From positions 185,314 to 209,183 of the forward strand of contig DMEZ01000055.1 of the NCBI GenBank assembly GCA_003450735.1: a stretch of DNA of 23,870 nucleotides, read 5' to 3'. Below the pieces are notes generated by a model. The model worked only from the letters and a program-made list of their open reading frames with translations. It was not told the DNA's origin and did no database searches. Numbering within the stretch: the first letter of the stretch is position 1; every line of letters begins with the position of its first letter. The DNA is from Elusimicrobiota bacterium. GTDB lineage: Bacteria > Elusimicrobiota > Elusimicrobia > UBA1565. The position numbers and the translations under genes were made by a program. Of the stretch, positions 15,247 to 23,241 are shown piece after piece.

Positions 15247-17313
15247 ATGGCTGCCATGCGAACCCTGCTTTTAGCCCTGCTCCTGAGCCCCGCGGCCGCC
15301 TACGCCGACGAAGGCATGTGGACCTTCGACAACCCGCCCACCGCCCAGCTCCAGGAGCGCTACGGCTTCACGCTCACCCCCGAGCGCCTCGAGCACCTGC
15401 GCCTCGCCTCGGTGCGCTTGGACGACGGCGGCTCCGGCTCCTTCGTCTCCTCCGAGGGCCTCGTCCTCTCCAACCACCATGTCGCGCTCGGCCAGCTCCA
15501 GAAGGTCTCCACCCCCGAGCGCGACTACGTCCGGGACGGATTCTACGCGAAGACCCGGCAGGAGGAGCTTTCCTGCCCCGACCTCGAGCTGAACGTGCTC
15601 GTCTCCATGGAGGACGTCACCGCCCGCGTGCTCACAGCCGCGAACCCCGCCCTGCCGGAGAAGGAGCAGAACGAACGCCGAAAGGCCGAGCAGGCCCGCA
15701 TCGAGAAGGAGTCCGCCGAGAAGACCGGCCTGCGCTCGGACGTCGTCGAGCTCTACCACGGCGGGGAGTACTGGCTCTACCGCTGCAAGAAGTACACCGA
15801 CGTCCGCCTCGTCTTCGCCCCGGAGGCGCAGGCGGCGTACTTCGGCGGGGACTATGACAACTTCACCTTCCCCCGCCACGACCTCGACATGGCCCTCTTC
15901 CGGGCCTACGAGAACGGCCGCCCCGCCCGCCCCGCGCGCTGGCTGAGCTGGGACCCGGCCGGGGCGAAGGAAGGCGACCTCGTCTTCGTCACCGGCCACC
16001 CCGGGAAGACCGAGCGGCTCAAGACCCTCGCCCAGCTCGAGTTCGAGCGCGACCACCACCTGCCCTTCCGCATCCGCCTGCTCCAGACGCGCCTCAAGGC
16101 CCTGCGGGAGTTCTCGGCGCGGGATCCCGAGAGCGCACGCCGGGCCAAGAACCTGGTCTACGGCTACGAGAACTCCCTCAAGGCCCTGACCGGCGGGCTC
16201 GAGGGCCTGCGCACGCCGGGCCTCCTCGCCGAGAAGGCGAAGGCCGAGGCCCTCCTGCGGAGCCGGATGCTCTCAAGGCCCGAGACGGCGCCGCTGGCCG
16301 GCGCCTTCGACAAGATCGCCTCCGCCCAGCAGGAGCTGGCTTCGCGCGCCAAGGAGCACGTGTTCCGCAGCCGCTCGAGCGGCTCGCGCCTCTTCGGCCT
16401 GGCCGAGACCCTCGTGCGCTGGGGGGCCGAGACCGCGAAGCCCAACGAGAAGCGCTACGAGGAGTACCGCGACTCGGCCCTGGAGTCTTTGCGCTTCGAG
16501 ACCTTCTCGCCCGCCCCCGTCTACTTCGACCTCGAGGAGACGATGCTCGCCCTCGCCCTGCGCACCGCGCAAGAGGAGCTCGGCGGCGAGCACCCCTTCA
16601 CAAAGGCGGCGCTGCAGGGCCGCTCGCCCGAGGCGGTCGCGGCCGAGGCCGTGCGCGGCACGCGGCTCGCCGACCCGGCCTACCGCAAGCTCCTGGCGGA
16701 GGGCGGCCAGGCGGCGATCCAGGCCTCCTTCGACCCGCTCGTCGCGCTCGCCCGCCGGGTCGACTTGAGCTACCGCGAAGGCCGGAAATGGTACGAGGAC
16801 CGCGTCCAGAGCGTCCTCGCCCTCGAGGGCCAGAAGCTGGCCCGGGCGCGCTTCCTGCTCGAAGGCCGCTCGGCCTATCCCGATGCGACCTTCACCCTGC
16901 GCCTGAGCTACGGCAAGGTGGCCGGCTACGAGGAGGGCACGACCCGGGTGCCCCCCAAGACGACCTTCCACGGCCTCTTCGACCGCTCGGCCGGCTTCTC
17001 GAACAAACCGCCCTTCGACCTGCCGCCGCGCATCGCGCAGGCCAAAACCAAGCTCGACCTCTCCACCGCGCTGGACTTCGTCTCGACCAACGACATCATC
17101 GGCGGCAACTCGGGCAGCCCGGTGACCGGCCGCGACGGCCGCCTCGTGGGCCTCGTCTTCGACGGGAACATCCAGAGCCTCGTCCTGGACTACGCCTTCA
17201 GCGAGGAGCAGGCCCGCGCGCTCGCCGTGGACTCGGCCGGCATGCTGGAGGCTTTGCGCAAGGTCTACGGGATGGACGCCCTGGCCGACGAGCTGCTGCC
17301 AGCTCAACCTTGA
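15247..17313 (+). CDS. S46 family serine dipeptidyl-peptidase, DPP7-like
   Basis: The 688-residue protein has a signal peptide (MRTLLLALLLSPAAAYA) and the three catalytic regions of family S46. They are H78 in LSNHHVALGQ, D214 in FPRHDLDMALF, and S622 in GGNSGSPV. The length is close to that of DPP7 and DPP11. These enzymes remove N-terminal dipeptides in the periplasm. In the characterised pair, the residue 18 after the catalytic Ser is Gly in DPP7 (hydrophobic P1) and Arg in DPP11 (Asp/Glu P1). Here it is Gly (LVFDGN), so DPP7-type specificity is predicted. The signal peptide fits a start at the second Met (15256) better; neither ATG has a clear ribosome binding site. High GC3 marks the return to native sequence right of the defence block. 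Confidence 0.92.
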   Translation: MAAMRTLLLALLLSPAAAYADEGMWTFDNPPTAQLQERYGFTLTPERLEHLRLASVRLDDGGSGSFVSSEGLVLSNHHVALGQLQKVSTPERDYVRDGFYAKTRQEELSCPDLELNVLVSMEDVTARVLTAANPALPEKEQNERRKAEQARIEKESAEKTGLRSDVVELYHGGEYWLYRCKKYTDVRLVFAPEAQAAYFGGDYDNFTFPRHDLDMALFRAYENGRPARPARWLSWDPAGAKEGDLVFVTGHPGKTERLKTLAQLEFERDHHLPFRIRLLQTRLKALREFSARDPESARRAKNLVYGYENSLKALTGGLEGLRTPGLLAEKAKAEALLRSRMLSRPETAPLAGAFDKIASAQQELASRAKEHVFRSRSSGSRLFGLAETLVRWGAETAKPNEKRYEEYRDSALESLRFETFSPAPVYFDLEETMLALALRTAQEELGGEHPFTKAALQGRSPEAVAAEAVRGTRLADPAYRKLLAEGGQAAIQASFDPLVALARRVDLSYREGRKWYEDRVQSVLALEGQKLARARFLLEGRSAYPDATFTLRLSYGKVAGYEEGTTRVPPKTTFHGLFDRSAGFSNKPPFDLPPRIAQAKTKLDLSTALDFVSTNDIIGGNSGSPVTGRDGRLVGLVFDGNIQSLVLDYAFSEEQARALAVDSAGMLEALRKVYGMDALADELLPAQP

Positions 17314-17339
17314 CGCTGTGCGCTCGTCCGTTCTATAGT
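17310..17339 (+). promoter_or_regulatory. Sigma70-type promoter of the response regulator-htpX operon
   Basis: TTGACG (17310-17315) and TATAGT (17334-17339) are separated by 18 bases, each a 5/6 match to consensus. The -35 overlaps the stop codon of the S46 gene. A transcript would start near 17346 and carry a short leader with AGGAGG eight bases before the ATG at 17372. Confidence 0.65.
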
Positions 17340-17371
17340 AGATAGCCGGTATCCTTGAGGAGGGCGCGAGA

Positions 17372-17737
17372 ATGGCAAAGAACATCCTGATCGCCGATGA
17401 CGAGCCGGACATGGCGGACTTCTTGAAGACCGCGCTGGAAGCCGAGGGCTACACGGTGGACTCGGCCGGCTCGGCCGACCAGATCGCCGCCAAGCTCAAG
17501 ACGTTCGCGGCCGAGCTCATCCTGCTCGACATGGGCATGCCGGGCCTCGACCCGGTCACCCCGGCCCAGGACATACGCAACAAGACCAAGACCAAGGCCA
17601 AGATCATCATCATGACCGGCCGCGACATCGCCAAGGAGCAGAAGGAAGGCCATCTTCGGGGTTCCGACGGCGCTCTCCAGAAGGGCTCCGGCATGGACGT
17701 CATCGTCAAGAAGGTGCGGGAAGTCGCGCCGAAATGA
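17372..17737 (+). CDS. Single-domain response regulator with atypical C-terminal half
   Basis: The 121-residue receiver has D9/D10, phospho-acceptor D53 (LILLDMGMPG), T82 and K104. However, the usual KP(F) after the Lys is KGS, and the segment after D53 (LDPVTPAQDIRNKTKTKAK) is unusually Lys-rich. Phosphorylation remains plausible, but the switch surface differs from classical CheY. A strong ribosome binding site (AGGAGG, 8 nt) and its own promoter precede it. Its TGA overlaps the htpX ATG (17734-17737), so it is co-translated with a membrane protease and may help regulate envelope quality control. It has no DNA-binding domain. Confidence 0.88.
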   Translation: MAKNILIADDEPDMADFLKTALEAEGYTVDSAGSADQIAAKLKTFAAELILLDMGMPGLDPVTPAQDIRNKTKTKAKIIIMTGRDIAKEQKEGHLRGSDGALQKGSGMDVIVKKVREVAPK

Positions 17738-18639
17738 AGCGCGTTCTCCTCTTCGTCGGCGTCAACCTGCTGGTCGTCCTGACCCTGTCCCTGGTCGTGG
17801 GCGTGCTGGGCTTGAGCCCGCGCATCCACTCCTACGGCTACGACCTCCGGCAGCTGCTGGGCTTCTGCGCGGTGTTCGGCTTCGGCGGGGCGCTCATCTC
17901 GCTGGCCATCTCGCGCTGGACGGCCAAGTTCGCGCTCGGCGTGGAGCTCGTGGATCCCTCCCACCCGCGCGGCTCGGCGGAGAGCACCCTGGTGGAGAAG
18001 GTGCGCATCCTCTCCTCGAGGGCCGGCATCACGACCCTCCCCGAGATCGGCATCTACGCCAGCCCGGAGGTCAACGCCTTCGCGACCGGGCCGACCAAGA
18101 ACCGGGCGCTCGTCGCCGTCTCGACGGGCCTGCTCGAGCGCATGGACGAGGCGGCCATCGAAGGCGTGCTCGGCCACGAGCTCTCGCACGTGGCCAACGG
18201 GGACATGGTGACCATGACCCTGCTCCAGGGCGTGGCCAACACCTTCGTGATGTTCTTCGCGAGGGTGGCGGCCTTCGCCATCGACCAGGCCCTGCGCGGG
18301 CGAGACGGCGACCGCAAGGGCGGCCTCGGGCCCTTCGCCTACTATCTGCTGGTGATGGTCCTGGAGGTCGTCTTCATGATCCTGGCCTCCATCGTGGTGC
18401 ACGGCTTCTCGCGCTGGCGCGAGTTCCGCGCCGACGCGGGCGGCGCCGACCTGGCCGGCCGAGAGAAGATGATCCACGCCCTCGAGGCGCTCAAGCGCAG
18501 CGCCGAGCTCGTCGATGACCGGCACGCGGCGCTGGCGACCATGAAGATCAACTCGCGGGGAGGCGGCCTGCTCGCGAGGCTCTTCTCGACCCACCCGCAG
18601 CTCGAGGCGCGCATCGCGGCGCTGAAGGCCCTGCCCTAG
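17734..18639 (+). CDS. htpX: HtpX-type membrane zinc metalloprotease (M48B)
   Basis: The 301-residue protein has two N-terminal transmembrane helices (about 4-26 and 38-60), the zinc-binding HELSH (148-152), and E230 in SRWREFRADAGGA as the third ligand. Two more hydrophobic segments lie at about 165-190 and 205-230. This is the full HtpX layout at normal length. HtpX degrades misfolded or damaged inner-membrane proteins. The gene is coupled by ATGA to the response regulator and is followed by a strong terminator. The family call is secure. Confidence 0.95.
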   Translation: MKRVLLFVGVNLLVVLTLSLVVGVLGLSPRIHSYGYDLRQLLGFCAVFGFGGALISLAISRWTAKFALGVELVDPSHPRGSAESTLVEKVRILSSRAGITTLPEIGIYASPEVNAFATGPTKNRALVAVSTGLLERMDEAAIEGVLGHELSHVANGDMVTMTLLQGVANTFVMFFARVAAFAIDQALRGRDGDRKGGLGPFAYYLLVMVLEVVFMILASIVVHGFSRWREFRADAGGADLAGREKMIHALEALKRSAELVDDRHAALATMKINSRGGGLLARLFSTHPQLEARIAALKALP

Positions 18640-18662
18640 ATCCAGACGCCGTCGGAACGCGC

Positions 18663-18695
18663 GGGGCCCGCCCTTCGGCGGGCCCCTCCGCTTTT
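18663..18695 (+). terminator. Rho-independent terminator after htpX
   Basis: A perfect 10-bp GC stem (18663-18672 with 18677-18686, GGGGCCCGCC and its complement) with a CTTC loop is followed by TCCGCTTTT. It sits 24 bases after the htpX stop and touches the stop of the convergent DUF1015 gene. The U-tract is short, so efficiency is uncertain. Confidence 0.8.
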
Positions 18696-19867
18696 CAGAG
18701 GGGGTCGAGGGCGCGGAACACGAGGCCCGCGGGGGCCTTCGGGATGAAGTAGGTGGACTTCTGCGGCAGCAGCCCGGCTCTCTGGACGGCGCGGCGGATG
18801 TCGGCCACGGCGAAGCGCTTGAGCAGGAACGCCCACGAGCGGCGGCGCAGAGCGGCCTCCACGGCCCAGGCGGCGTCGTGGACGTAGACGATCTTCTGGG
18901 GGTCCGCCCCCTCCAGGATCCGCTCCGAGAGCCACTGCGTCCCGAAGGCGCTCGGCACCCCCGGATCCCCCTCCAGGGGGACGCCCAGGCGGAAGCGCCC
19001 GTCGAAGAGGCCGAAGGCGTAGGGCGAGGGCTCCGCGTCGAGGGCCGAGCACAGCGCCTGCAGGTCGGCCGTCTCGCGCAGCCGCGCGCGGCCGAGGTTC
19101 GCGCGGAGGGCCTCGGTCGGCTCGAGCACCCGGTGGGTGGGCAGGACGAGGAGCCCGGGATCCTCCTCCGGACAGAGGTAGGCGAGCGTGCCGGCCGACT
19201 CCGGGGCGCCCTCCGCCTTGAAATGCTCGCGCGCCACCGCGCAGCGGTGGTGCCCGTCCGCGATGAGCAAGGTCTTCTCCCGCAGGAGCCTCTCCAGGCC
19301 CCTCGCGAGCGTCCCCTGCACCCGCCAGAGACGATGCTCGCTCCCCTGGAGGTCCCGGCCCGCCCATAGGGGCTGCCGCCGCTGGGCCGCGAACAGGGCC
19401 GCGCGGACCCCGCCGTCCTCGTCCGGGAAGATCGCGAAGACGGGGCTCGTGTTCACCCGCAGGGTCTCGAGCAGGCGCAGGCGGTCCTCCTTGGGCTTGG
19501 CCAGCGTCCGTTCGTGGGCCAGGACGCCGGCCATGCTCTCGTCGTCGACGCCCAGCTCGGCGTAGAGCCCGAGCCGGCGCAGGTCGCGGCCCTCCGCCAC
19601 GGTCCTCTGCTCCGAAACGTAGTAGGAAGGCTCCCCGTCCTGGACGAGCAGGCCCTGTCTGCGCCAGCGCTTCCAGGCGGCGGCGGCGTTCCGGTAGCGC
19701 GCGCCGGCCGTCCCGGCCGGGAGCTCGACGTGGACCGCGTTCTCCGGGAAGGCCCGCAGTTCGCGAGCCAGGGGCGGCGCGATGACGTCGTAGGGCGGGC
19801 AGAGCGCCCGGCCGAGGTCTTGGGAAGGGTCGAAGCGTACGCCCTTGAACGGCGCGGCCCTGAGCAT
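18695..19867 (-). CDS. DUF1015 family protein
   Basis: The 390-residue protein has the conserved DUF1015 blocks: RALCPPYDVI near the N-terminus, a HERTLAKPKEDRLRLLE segment followed by NTSPVFAIF, LLIADGHHRCAVA (near residue 205), and the C-terminal LLPQKSTYFIPKAPAGLVF. The length is typical. The family is widespread, but I know of no established reaction, so none is assigned. The His-rich IADGHHR loop looks like a catalytic or metal site. The gene is convergent with htpX and divergent from the next gene, with a probable promoter only 8 bases before the ATG. Confidence 0.85.
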   Translation of the reverse strand: MLRAAPFKGVRFDPSQDLGRALCPPYDVIAPPLARELRAFPENAVHVELPAGTAGARYRNAAAAWKRWRRQGLLVQDGEPSYYVSEQRTVAEGRDLRRLGLYAELGVDDESMAGVLAHERTLAKPKEDRLRLLETLRVNTSPVFAIFPDEDGGVRAALFAAQRRQPLWAGRDLQGSEHRLWRVQGTLARGLERLLREKTLLIADGHHRCAVAREHFKAEGAPESAGTLAYLCPEEDPGLLVLPTHRVLEPTEALRANLGRARLRETADLQALCSALDAEPSPYAFGLFDGRFRLGVPLEGDPGVPSAFGTQWLSERILEGADPQKIVYVHDAAWAVEAALRRRSWAFLLKRFAVADIRRAVQRAGLLPQKSTYFIPKAPAGLVFRALDPL

Positions 19868-19875
19868 CGCGCATC

Positions 19876-19904
19876 ATGGTCCCGCATTTGCCCCCCCCTG
19901 TCAA
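19876..19904 (-). promoter_or_regulatory. Promoter of the DUF1015 gene, apparently leaderless
   Basis: On the minus strand a perfect TTGACA (19904-19899) is followed after 17 bases by GACCAT (19881-19876). Eight bases later comes the ATG (19867). Transcription would begin at or next to the start codon. The spacer contains a run of eight G. Confidence 0.5.
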
Positions 19905-19917
19905 TAGGGGCTATAAT
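19888..19917 (+). promoter_or_regulatory. Promoter of the 19924 gene, apparently leaderless
   Basis: TTGCCC (19888-19893), an 18-base spacer and a perfect TATAAT (19912-19917) are followed by only six bases before the ATG at 19924. The expected start of transcription therefore falls on the start codon. No Shine-Dalgarno sequence is present. It overlaps the divergent promoter of the DUF1015 gene. Confidence 0.65.
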
Positions 19918-19923
19918 CGCCCC

Positions 19924-21147
19924 ATGCTCCGAAGGGCCGTCCCCCTGCTCGCCGTCCTCCTGCTGAGCGCCGCGGGCCCGCGGCCGAGCGCCCCCAAGCG
20001 CCAGACCTATCCCTTCATCGGCTACTGGGGCTACAAGGTGGACGTACCGCAGGGCTACACCTTCACCCGGGCCTTCCGCGGGCGCAACCACGGCACCGAG
20101 GTCGTCGTGTTCATCCCCCGGGAGGCGAAGGACGCGCCCATGCGCCTGGAGGCCGTGCGCAAGAACGACGACCAGTTCATCGACCAGGAGGGGAGCCTGG
20201 AGCTCATGCGCAAGGCGATCCAGCGCAGCAAGGGAGAGAAGGGGGAGGCCTTCGACTTCCAGGCCTTCTCTTTGCCCCTCCCCGCCTTCGCCGTGCAGAC
20301 GACCCGGCCCTCCGCCCTCTTCGAGGTCGTCGTGGAGGGCGAGACCCTGATGTACAAGTTCGTGGCCGAGAAGGAGAGCGCGCTCCTCCAGCGCTTCGCC
20401 GCGAGCCTCGTCGACCAGGGCGCGCCGAAGATCGACTCCAAGGATCTGTATGCGACGGACCGCAAGCCCTTCCAGGCCGTCGACCGGCCCATCAGCCCCC
20501 AGCAGGAGCAGGCCGCCATGAGCTCGGCGCTCATGATGCAGGGCGAACCGCGCCTGGGCTGGAAGCTGGCCGCGCTCGCGCAGTTCAAGCGCGGCCCGCG
20601 CCGCGCGGCGGCCTACTGGCCCGTCTTCACCCCGGAAGGGAGCGTCTTCCGGGATGAGACCATCGCCGGGGTCACCTATGAGCGCGGCGAGGACGGCACG
20701 CTGGCCATCCTCAACGACGGCTGGGAGTTCAAGGGCGATAAGCGCTCGGTGCTCGTCCAGGAGCTCGAGGGGGCCGATTTCGCCGTGCTCAACCGGAAGG
20801 AAGGCGCCGCCCTGGAGGAGCTCGGCCCCTCGGTGGTGCGCCTGCTCAAGCGCTTCCGAGAGCAGGTGAAGAACCAACGGCGCGACGACGCGGTCAAGGC
20901 CGTCGTCGACTACTCCCGCCTGTTCACCCTCGACGGGCAGGCCTTCGACGAGTGGATGCTGAGGAGCCTGGTCTACGCGGCCGGAGGCGACCTCTCCCTG
21001 GAGTACCTGGGCTCCAAGAAGGCCGAGGACGGCGGCGCCGCCGTCCTGCGGTTCCAGCAGTCCTTCCGCGGGCAGAAGTCCCCGATGAAGCTGACCGCCA
21101 AGCAGAGGCCCGGCGGGCTCTGGGCCGTCGCGACGGCGGAACGCTAG
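19924..21147 (+). CDS. Secreted protein of unknown function
   Basis: The 407-residue protein starts MLRRAVPLLAVLLLSAAGPR, a probable signal peptide. A longer in-frame start at 19876 lies upstream of the TATAAT box and is rejected. Residues about 30-160 (TYPFIGYWGYKVDVPQGY, then VVVFIPREAKDAPMRLEAVR) look like a beta-rich domain of the kind used for sensing or binding. I recognise no family with confidence and see no catalytic motif. The next gene, the NadD-YqeK fusion, begins at the base after this TAG stop, so the two are co-transcribed. The products share no obvious pathway. Confidence 0.75.
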   Translation: MLRRAVPLLAVLLLSAAGPRPSAPKRQTYPFIGYWGYKVDVPQGYTFTRAFRGRNHGTEVVVFIPREAKDAPMRLEAVRKNDDQFIDQEGSLELMRKAIQRSKGEKGEAFDFQAFSLPLPAFAVQTTRPSALFEVVVEGETLMYKFVAEKESALLQRFAASLVDQGAPKIDSKDLYATDRKPFQAVDRPISPQQEQAAMSSALMMQGEPRLGWKLAALAQFKRGPRRAAAYWPVFTPEGSVFRDETIAGVTYERGEDGTLAILNDGWEFKGDKRSVLVQELEGADFAVLNRKEGAALEELGPSVVRLLKRFREQVKNQRRDDAVKAVVDYSRLFTLDGQAFDEWMLRSLVYAAGGDLSLEYLGSKKAEDGGAAVLRFQQSFRGQKSPMKLTAKQRPGGLWAVATAER

Positions 21148-22260
21148 GTGCGCCTCCTCCTCTTCGGCGGGAGCTTCGACCCCCCGCACCGCGCCCACCG
21201 GGCCCTGCTCGACGCCGCGATGCGGGAGCTCCAGCCGGACCGGACGCTCGTTCTCCCCGCCTTCCACTCCCCCCTCAAGGCGCCCTGCCGCGCGTCCGCG
21301 AAACAGCGGCTCGACCTTTTGCGCCGGGCCCTGCCCGAGGGCGCCGAGATCGACGGCTTCGAGCTTGAGCGCGGCAAGAAGACCTTCACCTACGAGGCCC
21401 TGCGCCGCATGAAGCGCCTTCACCCCGGCGCACAGCTCTTCTTCCTCATGGGCAGCGACTCGCTCGAGACCTTCCGCCTCTGGAAGCGGCCGGACGAGCT
21501 GCGCCGCGCCTGCCGCTTCGTGATCGGCCGCCGGCCTGGCGCGAAGAGGTTGTCCTTCCCGGGCGCCCGTTTCTTGCGCGGGACGTTCCCGGACGTCTCC
21601 TCCACCGAGGTGCGCACGCGCCTGCTCTGCGCAGAGAGCGTGCGCGGCATGCTCCAGGAGGAGGTCGTGCGCCGCGTCCACAAACTCGGGCTCTACGGCG
21701 GGGACATCCACGCCGCCCTCTACCGCGAGCTCAAGGCCGCCCGCTATCGGCACACCCTCGCCGTCGCCCGCACCGCTCTCAGGCTCGCACACCTGCACGG
21801 CCTCGACCCCGAAAAGGCCGCCCTCGCCGGCCTCCTGCACGACTGCGGGCGCGTGATGACGCCCAAGGCCATGGTCCGCTACTGCCGGAAGTTCAAGGTG
21901 CGGGCCCCGGACTACGAGGGCATCCTGCGCAGCCGCCCGAGCCTCCTGCACTCCTACGTCGGAGCCGAGCTCGCCCGCCGCCGCTTCGGCGTGGAAGACC
22001 CCGAGGTCCTCTCGGCCGTGCGCAGCCACACCCTCGGCGCCTTGACGATGTCCCCCCTCGAGAAGCTGGTCTACGCGGCCGACGCCTGCTCGGACGACCG
22101 CGAGTTCCCCGAGGCCGCGCGCATCCGCCGCCTGGCCGAGAAGAGCCTGGAGGAGGGCTTCCGGGAGACCGTGCGCGCCAAGCTCCAGCACGTCCTCCAG
22201 TACGGCGCGTGGATGCACCCGATGGGGCCCTCGCTCTGGAACGCCGCCCTCTCCGGATGA
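21148..22260 (+). CDS. nadD: NadD-YqeK fusion: nicotinate-nucleotide adenylyltransferase plus HD phosphohydrolase
   Basis: The GTG start directly follows the previous stop (TAGGTG). Of 370 residues, about 1-183 are a NadD-type nucleotidyltransferase: LFGGSFDPPH at the N-terminus, FFLMGSDSLETFRLW, and VSSTEVR (150-156). The (H/T)xGH motif reads HRAH (14-17), with Ala in place of Gly. Residues about 190-370 are a YqeK-type HD domain with H202, HD at 231-232, H268, H294 in HTLGALTMSPLEKLVYAAD, and D312. NadD makes nicotinate adenine dinucleotide for NAD synthesis, and YqeK enzymes hydrolyse Ap4A symmetrically. The two genes are neighbours in many bacteria, and here they are one chain. The stop overlaps the next start (ATGA). 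Confidence 0.92.
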   Translation: MRLLLFGGSFDPPHRAHRALLDAAMRELQPDRTLVLPAFHSPLKAPCRASAKQRLDLLRRALPEGAEIDGFELERGKKTFTYEALRRMKRLHPGAQLFFLMGSDSLETFRLWKRPDELRRACRFVIGRRPGAKRLSFPGARFLRGTFPDVSSTEVRTRLLCAESVRGMLQEEVVRRVHKLGLYGGDIHAALYRELKAARYRHTLAVARTALRLAHLHGLDPEKAALAGLLHDCGRVMTPKAMVRYCRKFKVRAPDYEGILRSRPSLLHSYVGAELARRRFGVEDPEVLSAVRSHTLGALTMSPLEKLVYAADACSDDREFPEAARIRRLAEKSLEEGFRETVRAKLQHVLQYGAWMHPMGPSLWNAALSG

Positions 22261-23231
22261 GCCGGTCCCTCGCTCTCCTGGCCGCCGTCCTGCTCCTGCT
22301 CGGAGCCTGTCTCTGGCTCGATCTCGCCTCGCCCCTCTCGGCCCGCCTGCGCTCGGGCAGGCCCGTCAACGGCTTGCTCTCGCTCTCTGTCCGGAACCAG
22401 GAAGCCCCGCCCGACCTCTACGCCCTCGTGCTCGGGCCCTCGGCGGGCACCCTCGACCTCATCTCCCTTCCGGACAACCTCGCGGTGGACGCCTCCTCGC
22501 GCACGCTGGAGGGGCTCTTCGCCCGGGGCGGCCGGACGGCGGTCGAGGAAGCCGCCCTGGGGCTGGTTTCCGGCTCAGGCCTGGGGTCCGACCCGCTCTT
22601 CCTGCGCTTCGCCGTAGCCGTCCGCACGCCCTCTCCCGTCGAACTGAGGGGCGCCCTCGCCTCGGCCGCCTCCGACCCGCTCTTCTGGCTGCGCCTCCCG
22701 GGGCGCCTCAAGAGGCTGGGCGGGACCGGAGGCCTGCGCCCCTACGACGCCCTGCTGCTGGCCTGGCGCCTCGCCCGCCTGCGCCCCGACGCCGTCTCCC
22801 TCTCCCGCCCGCCCCTGGCCCAGGACGAGGGCCGGCGGCGCGGCCGAGCGGTGGCCCGGCTCGTGCCCGACCTGACGGCGGCCGTGCTCTCCCGCGCCGA
22901 GGGGCTGAAGGACGAGGACCCAGCCGCCCTCACCGCCGAGATCCTCAACGCCTCGGGAGCCTCCGGCGTCGCCTTAAGGGCCACAAAATTATTAAGATGG
23001 CGGGGCGTCGACGTCGTGCATTTCGGGAACGCTCCATCCGTCCAGCCGACCGTCCGCATCGTCGTCCACTCCGGGGGGCCGGAGACCGCGCAGGCCGTGC
23101 TCAGCGCGCTCGGGTGCCCGGAGACCGACACGGTGGTGGAGCTCGTCCCCGACCCGCAGACGTCCGTCACCGTGATCCTCGGCAAGGATCACCTCCGCTG
23201 CACGCGCCTGGCGGAGGAGACGCCGTTCTAG
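22257..23231 (+). CDS. LytR_C domain protein with degenerate LCP-like N-terminal region
   Basis: The 324-residue protein has an N-terminal hydrophobic segment (residues 4-22), including LLGAC at 14-18, so it is either a signal anchor or a lipoprotein. The part after it (LYALVLGPSAGTLDLISLPD, 54-73) resembles the start of LytR-CpsA-Psr domains, but the Arg-rich catalytic residues of that family are missing. Residues about 226-312 (LTAEILNASGASGVALRATK, then TVRIVVHSGG and SVTVILGKDH) match the LytR_C domain. LCP enzymes attach polymers to peptidoglycan; this protein probably binds at the envelope without that activity. It overlaps the nadD-yqeK gene by ATGA and precedes pilT by 10 nt. Confidence 0.75.
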   Translation: MSRSLALLAAVLLLLGACLWLDLASPLSARLRSGRPVNGLLSLSVRNQEAPPDLYALVLGPSAGTLDLISLPDNLAVDASSRTLEGLFARGGRTAVEEAALGLVSGSGLGSDPLFLRFAVAVRTPSPVELRGALASAASDPLFWLRLPGRLKRLGGTGGLRPYDALLLAWRLARLRPDAVSLSRPPLAQDEGRRRGRAVARLVPDLTAAVLSRAEGLKDEDPAALTAEILNASGASGVALRATKLLRWRGVDVVHFGNAPSVQPTVRIVVHSGGPETAQAVLSALGCPETDTVVELVPDPQTSVTVILGKDHLRCTRLAEETPF

Positions 23232-23241
23232 GAGCGAGCCC

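Noticed and set aside
16273..17412. 379-codon minus-strand frame (and 17449-18594)
   Set aside because: These are shadows opposite the S46 peptidase gene and opposite the response regulator/htpX genes.
19453..22218. 921-codon minus-strand frame
   Set aside because: It is antisense to the secreted-protein and nadD-yqeK genes and crosses the DUF1015 gene in the wrong frame. Its composition is that of a GC-rich shadow.
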